Below, piece after piece: positions 10,501 to 17,041 of a stretch of 64,000 bases of DNA. The notes below the pieces were generated by a model. It was not told the origin of the DNA. It saw only the letters and a list, made by a program, of their open reading frames with translations, and searched no databases. The position numbers were made by a program, and so were the translations under genes. How positions within the stretch are numbered: the stretch's first letter is position 1; every line of letters starts with the position of its first letter. Location of the stretch: assembly GCF_027587175.1 (NCBI RefSeq), contig NZ_JAPCID010000034.1, positions 1 to 64,000 of the forward strand, written 5' to 3'. This DNA comes from Solirubrobacter deserti (GTDB lineage Bacteria > Actinomycetota > Thermoleophilia > Solirubrobacterales > Solirubrobacteraceae).

Positions 10501-11204
10501 AGTCGTGCACTGCCATTGGCGGACTGCGCTCGTTCAGCGCAACGACGGGTGTCCTGATGGCGGACGGGACGCTGCGGCCGATCTCACAGATCCGGGTTGG
10601 CGATCGGGTAATGGCCGCGGATCCCTTGACCGGCGTGCGCGGGTGGCGACGTGTGCTGGCGGTCTGGAGTCATGACGACACGCTCGTCGATCTGACGATT
10701 GGAAGCGAGCGACTGACAACCACTGAGGACCACCCGTTCTGGAACGCCACTGACGGCGAGTGGCAGGACGCCGCCGATCTCACGCCCGGCGATTCGGTCT
10801 TCACGGTCACGGGGGAGCGAATCAGCGTCGGCGGCGTGCGGCCCGAGTCTCTCCGGCAGGGGCGCGCGTACAACCTCAGCGTTGAGGATCTCCACACGTA
10901 CTTCGTCGGTGAAGCCCGCGTGCTGGTGCACAACGACTCGTGCGCTGTTGAGCCCGCGTCCGACGTCCTAAGGTACGCTCCGACCCACGGCCTGAGAGCA
11001 GAGACCAGCGCGTACATGCAGAGTCTCAGCAACGACGAGCTTTTGGCGCTGGTCAACAATGCTGAGAGTCGCGAGGGCATCTTGGTGACGCCCGGCGGGA
11101 AGCTGATCGGTGGCCACCACCGAGTGGGCGAGCTGCGTCGGCGCATCGAAGGAGGAAGCTTGGATCCGAACGTGAAAGTCCGGGTGGAGACGTTGGACTA
11201 CTAG
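1542..11204 (+). CDS. Giant RHS/YD-repeat polymorphic toxin with Hint domain and C-terminal toxin
   Basis: A protein of 3220 residues. Order: basic N-terminus and hydrophobic export segment (about 27-45); Thr/Pro/Ala-rich linker (about 50-118); beta-rich region and Ig-like repeats (about 510-740, e.g. VDRNAPTVSFSGS); a long array of YD repeats (Y.YD..GN) from about 800 to 2760; an RHS core hyperconserved element (GRFSTADRFEDALG near 2766, then YAFGAGNPVNRVEFDGH); a Pro-rich linker (about 2830-2880); a Hint autoprocessing domain (about 2995-3130, LMADGTLRPI, EDHPFWN, ending VLVHN); and a terminal toxin of about 90 residues. In this family the YD repeats form a shell that encloses the toxin, which is released by proteolysis. 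The toxin has GILVTPGGKLIGGHHR (GGHHR at 3190-3194), which resembles ParB/sulfiredoxin-fold proteins; that match is inference. The position where related Hint domains carry the nucleophilic Cys is not Cys here. The start ATG follows AATAAGAGAG. Confidence 0.93.
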   Translation: MFASTARRVVRWWLSRFGGEDARPTRFVVVALATLAGLAAIATAGAPVRAQRASETATPSSTAPAGTPTGTAPAATPTGTAPGVTPTASPTATPTRSAATPTPAPAAPIRRPKHSSEPNAVANRAASKTAFRTLSADAAGRLALDRFPGMVGPRRSVLERVGSPAESSRLQRPNAALLTDKQGETSALVSSAPVQSAVGSGRLAPVDLGWRASASGFSLKNPPREVAVGASAPDGARFKDGGIGFAPVGAPRAPGEIVGGSVFYANVASDVDYLVAPRTSGLEAMFVLRSQDSPERVALEYRLEPGLTVRAPLAPGRSAEIVRGETVIGATTPVRAVDAEDVPVTTRESVVDGKLVIEIAHRGAGLHYPILIDPTVYYIENAVGFFQPDLSAPVQGSNGYLQYYLNNQSGTAPGDWGEFRYEPPGSAYVVAAGGELYRYGAGYSESVLGLRDSGGSWVPGSPVAAPDGAVTVCVIYSCEEPESYDSPTNDLSYFSGTQAVFRMDVFAPTSWEDHIVFAPWLQVDDPDVPTLSAVTGASGGWVGTASRTVSATASDGGLGAIAFELVRNGTVLATTDRTDCTPGSPATGGWYPSCSSNWAASLSYSASLLPDGASTLGVRARDAAGHVSALQTWNVQVDRNAPTVSFSGSFANPVGSGSDIGITGTDSSGGSGIAKVHVSVDGVAKPSIDFSCSGGCWNSRTGYHSLDPASYSEGLHTITVRAEDAAGNLSTALTRNIYVVHPDGLNRGRFGLENFFAYESTPTGAGTAAHVNAANGNLVWHSTPVVNPGRGLSSVVNLTYNSQDRGAYVGSLIREGGTKVVGYSITSAGYLSGTVYGEAGHGFSLGISGLTRLNEPLRRLAGASADDPSTLGLTDVDGTYHEFWRVPNTNRFSAPAGVELAFRIYSTTDPARKFAATRPDGVTFFFDTEGYQTYITDRNNNTIRFDYERYSKVTGNVSDCNGSPSANLLCTKRVIRVVDPYGVQHGGAETAKRSLTISYRPGPTLPTGSHTLDIHDVQALAGPVGGRAGRISRIVDHAGRVTDFGYDADGYLTTLKQGEVVSPNGTPSTAHVRTTTLTYAGSGPNRQLASVIDPRGNDTTLAYETPAAPGAAGVKSVGMRSTSITNRRDHATAFSYDDPNRCFTATAPVNRDTKYCTDTVGRAVTITDELGTVTEMGWSTDNYMTRYEVAANRPEAAETEITYTRLGDPVTITDPLDRVTTLSYRFGTESGPTNGGLDDGTQYVTDLTSLRRPARGNTFLFPAPTVTFGLDNAGNVTSRTYAGLAPAQTEYGSYGLINWEEDEHDNRTSYSSYDANGMPTVVVDPRQNAGEAGYDGTWRYNYDPVGNLLAVTDPRGGTSATPGQPYTTSFVYDAFDRVRESWTPKCTDPSNDPDEGCPTKTWSHRLTEYDANGNPTRSTDAEGAHTDREFTAMDAVSFELAPAVNHHGEQDPAREKTSYDYDARENVTLVTSPEGSQSASVAGDHATAYEYDAIDRLVVEQRQSRGDAVKNLITSYAYDWRDNVVGVADPLANKVGDAKTNAASASAQRWLYRYDLADNRVDQIENPDASGGVPALRTFRTFDANNNLASVISPRGMTLTGPNGTAAEFTTTFQYDVHDDVTLITRGGQRTTAYARRDDGRITAITSPRGVASTTVAGDFQTAYTYDRNGDVATVTLPRAPGQVPSRAAKVKYGRNAVGDPIDIKDPRGNDEANGTPAPPAHYFSNRFYDTGELRWTDRPSWWTVEPGGQPEVRERTPDEWLLFDGSRPQLPQGPGDFGKVTGMPLPDLLPMAGGTELRYDGEMRLESVVDVAGKVIDLRRDDLGRIKGIEYPYKADDSSTTSVDEEVRIPAEFGFDRNGNLVMSEDGEGEQTVTEFDQFDRWVKRTSPGALTDGGDPDDDPLPTGGFLEEVTEATWDENGNQTVFENARNNATTSTYDAVDRLRSVKDPLDHVTTYDYDANGNQTCERMPRGNTSTSTTCAAGDFTTIRDYTRFDELKTVSQQAGYESEADQVLTTTFAYDLDGNQITVTAPGARRGPGGGLRTQVTERRYDGAGRPLIVIEGSKHTGDQEDAAFDDRTVTVMEYDLSGNLRRVVNPRGAPNPDNINLDNPGAALAALTNDDGSSIPPVGSNPPATAATYHATVFSLNEDNHLRSTWLPVGANSTNDSEDDVQWRSIVERDQRGRVKWIDAPYRSTTANRARTGYYYYDNGWIRESTDEYVVDPNEDDDDDGLREGAYTYDFDKRGLQVKWDAEGPRSVTRHYYPNGQLLRRIATGDDTGPRRYSYGYNRNRSTISIRQTNDGRETHSVYDVAERLTEVNEVDTNDSWDDDKDTFYDYDADDNITVRKTDGNLGTNPAYSGGKTSTFEYDSIGRERKVTVDTSNQADRITRTTWWPAGRKANVLRQNGEVCQRTYFDTQGRVTARGRTTNADERGCEHAETNYRYFEYDGNSNRKDEYRWSNATPPTRVFYNRHEYNSRNQLVWWKRGVDARPVDRPHPEADEPVVGSEVKYKLNGAGATTQIRDERANNHVIETDFDVVGYRLKTARYQDTRINNNAEQTQYFKYDSAGNLACSSSTDSSNNVDNCAGGTRLRYDGFSRLTSTEGASTDKRYEYDGLDRRDNECVRATSGCASGTTREHSYVGMTEQLSRTRDPSDSNDTVNTYDYDSALGRIGQASDDADQNRHDYHSYFTDPANGNVIGLEDPAGTIDPDDRYDLNPYGEQENPNSPSVEAGENPFRFQGHHYDGGIRAYDMQARSYLPSIGRFSTADRFEDALGDFALQSDHLTQERYAFGAGNPVNRVEFDGHRAADGDCTGMTDGKGGYRNCKARPPAPTDTPPQPNPPDHGPGSDPTNNPAQPPASPDAGKTPTGGPPPRFSLRNIGTSDSPPEGYELDRDIEDVHLTLDGLGLFPWLGEPADLANCGIYAVRGKKLDAGLSCGAAVPGLGWGATAGKWSKRGVDGAKSGAKVAVDSVPPQSAGRQLLKSCTAIGGLRSFSATTGVLMADGTLRPISQIRVGDRVMAADPLTGVRGWRRVLAVWSHDDTLVDLTIGSERLTTTEDHPFWNATDGEWQDAADLTPGDSVFTVTGERISVGGVRPESLRQGRAYNLSVEDLHTYFVGEARVLVHNDSCAVEPASDVLRYAPTHGLRAETSAYMQSLSNDELLALVNNAESREGILVTPGGKLIGGHHRVGELRRRIEGGSLDPNVKVRVETLDY

Positions 11205-11650
11205 TGGCCGGGTCTCCGCCCATTCCGCCCGGCGCCGCCGTTGAGAAGGGAGATCCGGATTTCTGCCTAGCCGTGATCGACCGCAGCCAACTCGCTGTGC
11301 TTGAGCAGGAGGCTCAAGCAGCGGGTTGGCCGGCTCGGTGGGGCTCCGCAGCGGCTCTCGAACGTCAGGTTGGGCTTGGCCCCGTCTACGTCCGGCCGAT
11401 CGTTCGGGAGCGTAGGGACGAGTCTGGTCTGGTCCTGGCATACCGCTGTCTCGTGCTGTTCAGATCGGCGTCTGATCAACGGCCGATTGTCATGACGCTC
11501 GATGTCGGGGCCAGCTCTCTGCGATCTCTCGACGTCGTTGAGTTGCAAACGAACGCCGGACGCGCGGCGCTGGACATCTTCTCGCTGCTGCTGCGCGTGA
11601 CCGATGTTTCGCCGCATGATCTCGGTGGACTTCCAACGCCGTCGACATGA
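11204..11650 (+). CDS. Probable immunity protein for the RHS toxin
   Basis: A 148-residue protein with a GTG start sharing one base with the toxin stop (TAGTG), so translation is probably coupled. It has no signal peptide or membrane segment, as expected for a protein that neutralises a cytosolic toxin. I do not recognise a family. It is a mixed alpha/beta-type sequence (DFCLAVIDRSQLAVLEQEAQ; a central VYVRPIVRERRDE; a C-terminal helix-like region ending near LLRVTDVSPHDLGG). The immunity role rests on position alone: polymorphic toxin loci place the immunity gene directly after the toxin C-terminus. A vestigial or unrelated small gene is the alternative. Confidence 0.7.
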   Translation: MAGSPPIPPGAAVEKGDPDFCLAVIDRSQLAVLEQEAQAAGWPARWGSAAALERQVGLGPVYVRPIVRERRDESGLVLAYRCLVLFRSASDQRPIVMTLDVGASSLRSLDVVELQTNAGRAALDIFSLLLRVTDVSPHDLGGLPTPST

Positions 11651-12295
11651 TGGTGTGCGACCGAATACGGGCGCTGGTGAGTCGCCAGCGTCCGCAGTCC
11701 GATGGTGAAACGCCAGCGGTGTGCCGAGCGACGTTCGGAACCGTGCTCGCGAACTCCGCGAATGTCTGCGGCGTTCGTCGTCGAGGAGCGCAAGTTGTGT
11801 GGGGCGCCCCAGTCCGTACAGTGCCTGCTGGGTCTTGCGGGCGACCCTCGGCCACCATAAACGCACGTGGCTACGACACTCGACCGCCCCGACCGGCCGG
11901 ATGATGGCCGGCCGTGGGCGCTGTACGAGGGTGATCGGATGCTGGGCCAGGGGGTGCGCGAGGCGCGCACGGCGGGCCAGCCCTGCAACACCCGCTGTCC
12001 GTGGCGGTCACGATGTTGGTCTACCGCGGGTGCTCGACATAAGCGACGACGCCACCTACATCTCGAAGGGCTCCTCGGCCGCGACCTCGACGACATGTCT
12101 CGTTGCTGTCGGCCGCGCGCGGCGCGTCGAAGGCCTCAGCGACACGAGCCCGCTGCCGCCGCGCCGGCCAGCCCTGAGAGGCGACCGGCTCTGACAGTGA
12201 CGGCGTCGTCCCGCGCCGGCTCGACGGCCGGACGGCTCGCGGTCGGCGACAAGACCGCTCCATGCGCGCCGCGGCGCCGGACTCCGCCCGAGACG
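11651..12295. other. Gene-poor region between the immunity gene and tRNA-Gly
   Basis: No convincing gene in 645 bases. A plus-strand frame from a GTG at 11867 gives about 38 plausible residues (DGRPWALYEGDRMLGQGVRE) and then turns into Arg/Cys-rich sequence typical of a wrong frame, so it may be a decayed gene fragment. A small inverted repeat (CGCTGG/CCAGCG, 11672-11690) follows the immunity gene but has no T run. Such gene-poor stretches after toxin/immunity pairs often hold degraded toxin cassettes; I see no recognisable second toxin tip here. Confidence 0.45.
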
Positions 12296-12325
12296 ACGAA
12301 AGCCCCGGAGATCCGGGGCTTTCGT
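12296..12325 (-). terminator. Perfect 13-bp hairpin downstream of tRNA-Gly
   Basis: ACGAAAGCCCCGG, loop AGAT, then the exact reverse complement. It lies 4 bases past the tRNA 3' end on the minus strand. The 3' arm ends CTTTCGTCGTCT on that strand, a weak U stretch. Probably terminates the tRNA transcript. Confidence 0.75.
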
Positions 12326-12329
12326 GAGG

Positions 12330-12403
12330 AGCGGATGAAGGGACTCGAACCCTCGACCTTCTGCATGGCAAGCAGACGCTCTAGCCAACTGAGCTACATC
12401 CGC
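12330..12403 (-). tRNA. tRNA-Gly (GCC)
   Basis: The reverse strand folds as a cloverleaf: acceptor GCGGATG/CATCCGC, D arm GCTC...GAGC, anticodon stem TCTGC/GCAGA around loop TTGCCAT (anticodon GCC), and T arm GAGGG TTCGAGT CCCTT. The discriminator is U, as usual for glycine tRNAs. No CCA is encoded. ftsH is divergent. Confidence 0.95.
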
Positions 12404-12416
12404 GCGGTGGGCGTCG

Positions 12417-12460
12417 AGTATAGCCGCCCTTAGGAGCTCTTCCAGGGCGGCCAGTACATT
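12417..12460. promoter_or_regulatory. Divergent promoter region tRNA-Gly / ftsH with inverted repeat
   Basis: On the minus strand TATACT (12417-12422) lies 13 bases before the tRNA, a good -10. On the plus strand TACATT (12455-12460) lies six bases before the ftsH ATG; with no Shine-Dalgarno, this suggests a leaderless ftsH mRNA. Between them GCCGCCCT (12423-12430) and AGGGCGGC (12444-12451) form a perfect 8-base inverted repeat, a possible operator. Confidence 0.55.
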
Positions 12461-12466
12461 CATTTC

Positions 12467-14470
12467 ATGGCGGACTCCCCAACCGAGCGACGGCCCCGGA
12501 CTCCGTTGCCCCCGCGGCAGGACGGTAAGCCCCCGGCGCAGCGGCCCGGGAACCAGCCCCAGGGGCGCGCGCCGCGGATGCCCGGCGGGCGCAACTTCTG
12601 GATCATCGTCCTCAGCCTGCTGGTCCTCAACTACGTGCTGATGGCCGTGTTCTCGCCCGGGCAGAAGCCGAGCGTGACGATCCCGTACAGCAGCGCGCAG
12701 GGCGCGCCCGGCTTCACGCAGATGGTCGACCAGGGCAAGGTCGCGCGGGTGAAGATGGAGGGCGCGACGGTCACCGGCGAGTTCAAGCAAGAGCAGCGCT
12801 ATCCGGACGCCGAGGCCGAGCCGGCGAAGAACTTCGACACGGAGCTGCCGACGCCGGTCGTCTACGACGGAACGGCGCTGCTGGACCAGCTCAACGAGAA
12901 CAACGTGGAGATCACGGCCACGCCGATCAACGACGGGCGCGGGTTCTTTACGTCCCTGCTGCTCGGGTTCGGCCCCGTGATCCTGCTCGTGTTCCTGTTC
13001 ATCTGGCTCTCCCGCCGCGCCGCGGGCGGCCAGATGGGCGCGCTCGGCCAGTTCGGGCGCTCGAAGGCGCGCCGCGTGGAGGGCGACCAGACGAAGGTCA
13101 CGTTCAACGATGTCGCGGGCATCGACGAGGCCAAGATGGAGCTCACGGAGGTCGTCGACTTCCTCAAGAACCCGCAGAAGTACCAGGCGCTCGGCGGGCG
13201 GATTCCGCGCGGCGTGCTGCTCGCCGGCCGCCCGGGCACGGGCAAGACGCTGCTCGCGCGCGCCGTCGCGGGCGAGGCGGGCGTGCCGTTCTTCTCCATC
13301 TCCGCGTCGGAGTTCGTCGAGGCCATCGTCGGCATCGGCGCGTCCCGCGTCCGCGACCTGTTCAAGCAGGCCAAGGAAGCGTCTCCGGCGATCATCTTCA
13401 TCGACGAGCTCGACGCGATCGGCCGCCAGCGCTCCTCGGGCGGCGGTCCGTTCTCCGGCGGCAACGACGAACGCGAGCAGACGCTCAACCAGATCCTCAC
13501 GGAGATGGACGGGTTCGAGACGGGGGACACGGTGATCGTGCTCGGCGCGACCAACCGCCCCGAGATCCTCGACGCCGCGCTGCTGCGCCCCGGCCGCTTC
13601 GACCGGCGCGTGACGGTCCCGCCGCCGGACAAGGAGGGCCGCAAGAAGATCCTGCAGGTCCACACGCGCAGCCTCCCGCTCGACCCGGACGTCGACCTCG
13701 ACGACATCGCCGCGATCACGCCCGGCATGGTCGGCGCGGACATCGCGAACCTGTCCAACGAGGCGGCACTGCTCGCGGCGAGAAGAGGCCACGCGAAGGT
13801 CCAGCGCGTGGACTTCACCGACTCCCTCGAGAAGATCGTGCTCGGCGCGCCGCGCGGCATCGTGCTCTCCGAGGAGGAGAAGCGCCGCACCGCGTACCAC
13901 GAGTCCGGCCACGCCATCGTCGGCATGCTCACGCCGGGCGCGGACCCGGTGCGCAAGGTCTCGATCATCCCGCGCACGATGTCGCTGGGCGTGACGATCT
14001 CCAGCCCCGACTCCGAGCGCACGAACTACGACGTCGACTACCTCACGGGCCGGATCAAGGTCGCCCTGGGCGGCCGGATCGCGGAGGAGCTGGTGTACGG
14101 CTCGATCTCCGCGGGCGCGGAGTCCGACATCCAGCAGCTCACCGGGATCGCGCGTCAGATGGTCGGCCGCTGGGGCATGAGCGAGGCCGTCGGCCCGATC
14201 GCGGTGATCCCGTCCGACGCCCAGGGCCCGCTGCTGCCCGGCGTGTCCGAGGTGTCCCAGGCCACGCAGCAGCTGATCGACTCCGAGGTCAAGCGGATCG
14301 TCGACGAGCAGTACGCGCAGGTCGTCACGCTCCTCGCCGAGAACCGCGACAAGCTCGACAGCCTCACCGAGCGCCTCCTGGAGGAGGAGACGCTCGACAT
14401 GGATGACGCCTACGCGGCGGCCGGGCTCACCGCCCCGCGCGCGCCGGTCGACGTCCCGCTGAACGCCTGA
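12467..14470 (+). CDS. ftsH: ATP-dependent zinc metalloprotease FtsH
   Basis: 667 residues, normal length. FtsH is a membrane-anchored hexameric AAA+ protease that degrades misfolded membrane proteins and short-lived regulators. Visible order: basic Pro-rich N-terminus; membrane segment about 43-65; an external domain; second membrane segment about 163-183; AAA module with Walker A GRPGTGKT (254-261), Walker [12 protein letters not shown], and the second region of homology [20 protein letters not shown]; then the M41 zinc site HESGH (478-482). Arg255 replaces the Pro common in FtsH Walker A; the Lys and Thr that bind nucleotide are intact. The gene stands alone between a divergent tRNA and a convergent epimerase gene, without the hpt/tilS/folE neighbours often seen. 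Confidence 0.96.
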   Translation: MADSPTERRPRTPLPPRQDGKPPAQRPGNQPQGRAPRMPGGRNFWIIVLSLLVLNYVLMAVFSPGQKPSVTIPYSSAQGAPGFTQMVDQGKVARVKMEGATVTGEFKQEQRYPDAEAEPAKNFDTELPTPVVYDGTALLDQLNENNVEITATPINDGRGFFTSLLLGFGPVILLVFLFIWLSRRAAGGQMGALGQFGRSKARRVEGDQTKVTFNDVAGIDEAKMELTEVVDFLKNPQKYQALGGRIPRGVLLAGRPGTGKTLLARAVAGEAGVPFFSISASEFVEAIVGIGASRVRDLFKQAKEASPAIIFIDELDAIGRQRSSGGGPFSGGNDEREQTLNQILTEMDGFETGDTVIVLGATNRPEILDAALLRPGRFDRRVTVPPPDKEGRKKILQVHTRSLPLDPDVDLDDIAAITPGMVGADIANLSNEAALLAARRGHAKVQRVDFTDSLEKIVLGAPRGIVLSEEEKRRTAYHESGHAIVGMLTPGADPVRKVSIIPRTMSLGVTISSPDSERTNYDVDYLTGRIKVALGGRIAEELVYGSISAGAESDIQQLTGIARQMVGRWGMSEAVGPIAVIPSDAQGPLLPGVSEVSQATQQLIDSEVKRIVDEQYAQVVTLLAENRDKLDSLTERLLEEETLDMDDAYAAAGLTAPRAPVDVPLNA

Positions 14471-15418
14471 TCAACCCAGCGCGGCGCGGCCGCGCTGCAC
14501 GCCCGTCTCACCCCGCGCGAGCCGCTCGCGCGGGGCGTCGAGCAGCAACCCGTCCTCGTTGAGGTAGTCGCGCCACGTGTGCGCGGGCTTGTAGCCGATC
14601 AGCCGCTCGGCCTTGGCGTAGGAGATCCCGCCGGCGTCCGCACGGGCCAGCTCGCCGACCGCCACCGCCTCACCGAAGTGGTGGGCGATCAGCTCGCGCA
14701 GCGGCCGCCCGGTGCCGTTGTCGGCCGAGACGACGTACAAGGCCTCATGACCCGCCGTCCGGGCCTCCGCGGCCAGGCGCAGGCCGTGCGCGAGGTCGTA
14801 GATGTCGATGTAGCTCCAGAACGACTCGCTGGGCGGCGCGCTGAACGGGTCACTCACCCAGGGCTTCAGGGAGCGCTCGTAGTTGCCCTCCCACTGCACC
14901 CAGGACGGTCGGATGGACACGGCGGTGACGTCCGAGCGGGCGACCATCGCGTCCATCAGCTGCTCGCCGAACACCTTCGCGAGCGCGTACGGGTCCTGCG
15001 GGCGCGCCGGCACCGACTCGTCGATCGGCGCGGCGGCGGCGTGGAACGGCCGCTCGGCGAACGCCATCCCGGTCACGGTCTCGCTGGAGACGTTCACGAC
15101 GCGGTCCACGCCCATCCGCACGGCGGCCTCGGCCACGTTGAACGTGGCCATCACGTTGTTGCGGAACACCGTCGAGCCGACGTTGCGCGTCGGCTCGGGC
15201 AACGCGGCGCAGTGGATGACCACGTCGGCGCCGCGCACGACCGCGAACGCGTCGCCCGCGTCGGTCAGGTCGGCCTGCACGTAGTGGGCGCCGAAGTCGC
15301 CGCCCTCGTAGACCGGGGCGACGACGTCGCAGCCCGTCACCTCGTGGCCGGCCGCGATCAACTCGTGGATCGTCGCCGCGCCCACCTTGCCGTGGGCGCC
15401 GGTGACCAGGATTTGCAT
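14471..15418 (-). CDS. NAD-dependent epimerase/dehydratase family protein
   Basis: 315 residues, extended SDR fold. The N-terminal Rossmann motif is MQILVTGAHGKVG (G..GxxG); NVSSETVTG supplies the catalytic Ser/Thr region and DPYALAKVFGEQ the YxxxK pair. Substrates in this family are usually nucleotide sugars or related hydroxy compounds; the sequence does not identify one. The ATG at 15418 fits the start of the fold; longer frames upstream run through another gene. The stop codon abuts the ftsH stop with no base between them, so no separate terminator fits. It lies 10 bases after the frameshifted membrane gene and is probably co-transcribed with it. Confidence 0.88.
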   Translation of the reverse strand: MQILVTGAHGKVGAATIHELIAAGHEVTGCDVVAPVYEGGDFGAHYVQADLTDAGDAFAVVRGADVVIHCAALPEPTRNVGSTVFRNNVMATFNVAEAAVRMGVDRVVNVSSETVTGMAFAERPFHAAAAPIDESVPARPQDPYALAKVFGEQLMDAMVARSDVTAVSIRPSWVQWEGNYERSLKPWVSDPFSAPPSESFWSYIDIYDLAHGLRLAAEARTAGHEALYVVSADNGTGRPLRELIAHHFGEAVAVGELARADAGGISYAKAERLIGYKPAHTWRDYLNEDGLLLDAPRERLARGETGVQRGRAALG

Positions 15419-15428
15419 CCCGCGTGTA

Positions 15429-15693
15429 CTACCAGTCGCGGACGACGAACACCGCGTAGGCGAACGCCAGCGCCCCCACCAGGCCCGCCACGACCGGGAT
15501 CTGCGTCCCCGCGACGGCCGCGAACGTCGCGTGGCCGGTGGCCGCGTAGGCCGTCGCGGCCAAGCAGCTCGGACGCGCACAGGCCGATGCACAGCCGCCC
15601 GAAGATCTCGGGGGCGCCGAGATACGGCAACGTCAGCCAGGCGCCGAACGTCAGGTAGATCGTGAGCCCGATGGCGAGCTCCATGCCCACCAT
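15429..15693 (-). pseudogene. Small two-helix membrane protein gene with a single-base frameshift
   Basis: From ATG 15693 the frame reads MVGMELAIGLTIYLTFGA and continues to CIGLCASELLG, then becomes nonsense. Deleting one T in CTGCTTGGCC (one of the A pair at 15562-15563 on the plus strand) joins it in frame to ELLAATAYAATGHATFAA and on to FAYAVFVVRDW and a TAG at 15429-15431. The repaired protein has 87 residues and two or three membrane segments. I do not recognise the family. The second half is too coherent to be chance. Either the gene is newly broken or the sequence has a one-base error; a programmed slip is less likely because the site is not a classic slippery heptamer. It precedes the epimerase gene by 10 bases. 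Confidence 0.8.
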
Positions 15694-15760
15694 GGTTGCG
15701 CGGTCGGACCGATGACGCAACGTTCAATCGTCCCGCGGGTTCAACCGATCTAGAACGCAG

Positions 15761-16756
15761 ATGCGCCGATTGATCGTTGCCGCCGCCGCCACGCTGGTCG
15801 TCGCGGCCCCCGCCGAAGCCAAGACCCGCGCCAACTGGAACCTCGACCAGCAGGAGCGGGTCGCGGAGCAGGGCGTGCTCGGGCGCCTGGCCGACGGCCG
15901 CTTCCACGGCGAGCGCCCGCTCACCGGCGCCCAGCTCTCCAACGCGCTCACCGTCATCACGGGCGAGCCGGTCGCAGCGTCGTCCGCCGCCAAGCTCTCC
16001 GTCATCGCCTTCGACGCGCGCCTGGTCCGCGCGCTCGGCCTCGACGACGTCGCGCAGCACGTGCAGCGCACCGCCCGCGACGCCGGCCTGCGCCCGCCGC
16101 GCCACTTCGGCACCGAGGTCGTCGCCCGGTTCCTGGGCCTGCGGACGAACCACCCGTTCAAGGACGACGCGCTCGAGCTGTACCCGTGGGAGCCGATCAC
16201 CCGCGCCGAGGCCGCGCACTCGCTGGACACGCTGCTGCGAATCGGCGACTGGGGCGCCGAGCACGCCCGCGCGCAGCTCTCGACGTTCAGCCTCCCGCGC
16301 TACGGCGCCCAGACGCGCAAGGCCCTGCGCGTCGCGGTGAGCAAGATCGGCATGCCGTACATCTGGGGCGGCGAGACCGACGCCAAGTCCTCCTACTGGG
16401 GCTATCAGGCGCACGGCGGCTACGACTGCTCGGGCTTCGTCTGGCGCGTGTTCAGGCTCTCCGGCCATCCCGCGGGCCGGCGCGTCGGCGGGCGCACGGC
16501 GGCCCAGCAGGCGGGGGAGATCCCCAAGGCCAAGCGCATCCGGCTCGACGCCGTCCGCGCCGGCGACCTCGTGTTCTTCGGGCGCGCGAGCTTCACCGCC
16601 AAGGCGACCGAAGCCGGCGTCGATCACGTCGGCATCGCCCTCAGCGACCGCTGGATGATCCACGCGTCCGGTCAGGGCGTCTACGTCTCCTCACTCGAGG
16701 AAGACTGGCGGCGCGATCGCTTCACCTGGGCCCGCCGGATCGTCAACCCGAAGTGA
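15761..16756 (+). CDS. Secreted NlpC/P60 cell-wall hydrolase
   Basis: 331 residues with a signal peptide (MRRLIVAAAATLVVAAPAEA). A helical N-terminal region follows, including an SLH-like stretch (PWEPITRAEAAHSLDTLL). The NlpC/P60 catalytic domain covers about 185-330: KIGMPYIWGG, nucleophile C223 in YDCSGFV, H289 in DHVGIAL, and H301 in IHASGQG. Family members cut stem peptides of peptidoglycan. Divergent from the frameshifted membrane gene. The LPDREAMST peptide cassette begins 45 bases after its stop, so it may share a transcript with that cassette; whether it belongs functionally is unknown. Confidence 0.9.
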   Translation: MRRLIVAAAATLVVAAPAEAKTRANWNLDQQERVAEQGVLGRLADGRFHGERPLTGAQLSNALTVITGEPVAASSAAKLSVIAFDARLVRALGLDDVAQHVQRTARDAGLRPPRHFGTEVVARFLGLRTNHPFKDDALELYPWEPITRAEAAHSLDTLLRIGDWGAEHARAQLSTFSLPRYGAQTRKALRVAVSKIGMPYIWGGETDAKSSYWGYQAHGGYDCSGFVWRVFRLSGHPAGRRVGGRTAAQQAGEIPKAKRIRLDAVRAGDLVFFGRASFTAKATEAGVDHVGIALSDRWMIHASGQGVYVSSLEEDWRRDRFTWARRIVNPK

Positions 16757-16801
16757 CGCGGGTTTTCGGTGCGTTGAGCGCCGGGAACCCCTCGCTCCAT
16801 C

Positions 16802-17041
16802 ATGGAGCGACACCCTGAAGGCCTGAGCGAGCGCGAGCTCGCCGAGCAGGACGCCGCCGCCCTTCCCGACCGCGAGGCCATGTCGACGATCTCGCCCGAC
16901 ATCACGGGCTCGTTCGACAACTTCGCCATGCCGATCAACGAGGCGCTGGCGGTCAACAACAACTCGGTCTCCTCGGTCGCCGCGGCCGACGCGGACCAGA
17001 CCGTGATCATCGGCCAGGTCGACCAGGAGGACCCGTCGTGA
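16802..17041 (+). CDS. Small LPDREAMST-family protein 1
   Basis: 79 residues, no signal peptide. The N-terminal part (LSERELAEQDAAALPDREAMST, motif at 21-29) is nearly the same as in the next two genes. The rest is short and polar, with VNNNSVSSV and a tail QTVIIGQVDQ that resembles the start of the repeats in proteins 2 and 3. This is the pattern of a peptide precursor: conserved leader, variable core. The stop overlaps the next start (GTGA at 17038-17041). I do not recognise a named family. Function is inferred from the cassette: likely substrate of the PqqD-like/M50 protease at 18310. Confidence 0.75.
   Translation: MERHPEGLSERELAEQDAAALPDREAMSTISPDITGSFDNFAMPINEALAVNNNSVSSVAAADADQTVIIGQVDQEDPS

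Noticed and set aside
11867-12433. A plus-strand frame of 188 residues before and through tRNA-Gly
   Set aside because: Only the first 38 residues look protein-like; the rest is Arg/Cys-rich and covers the tRNA. Treated as possible decayed gene only.
12056-13912. A 618-residue minus-strand frame opposite ftsH, running into tRNA-Gly
   Set aside because: It is the antisense shadow of the ftsH coding frame plus tRNA.
15419-16663. Long N-terminal extension of the epimerase frame
   Set aside because: It runs through the frameshifted membrane gene and the opposite strand of the NlpC/P60 gene. The Rossmann motif begins right at ATG 15418.
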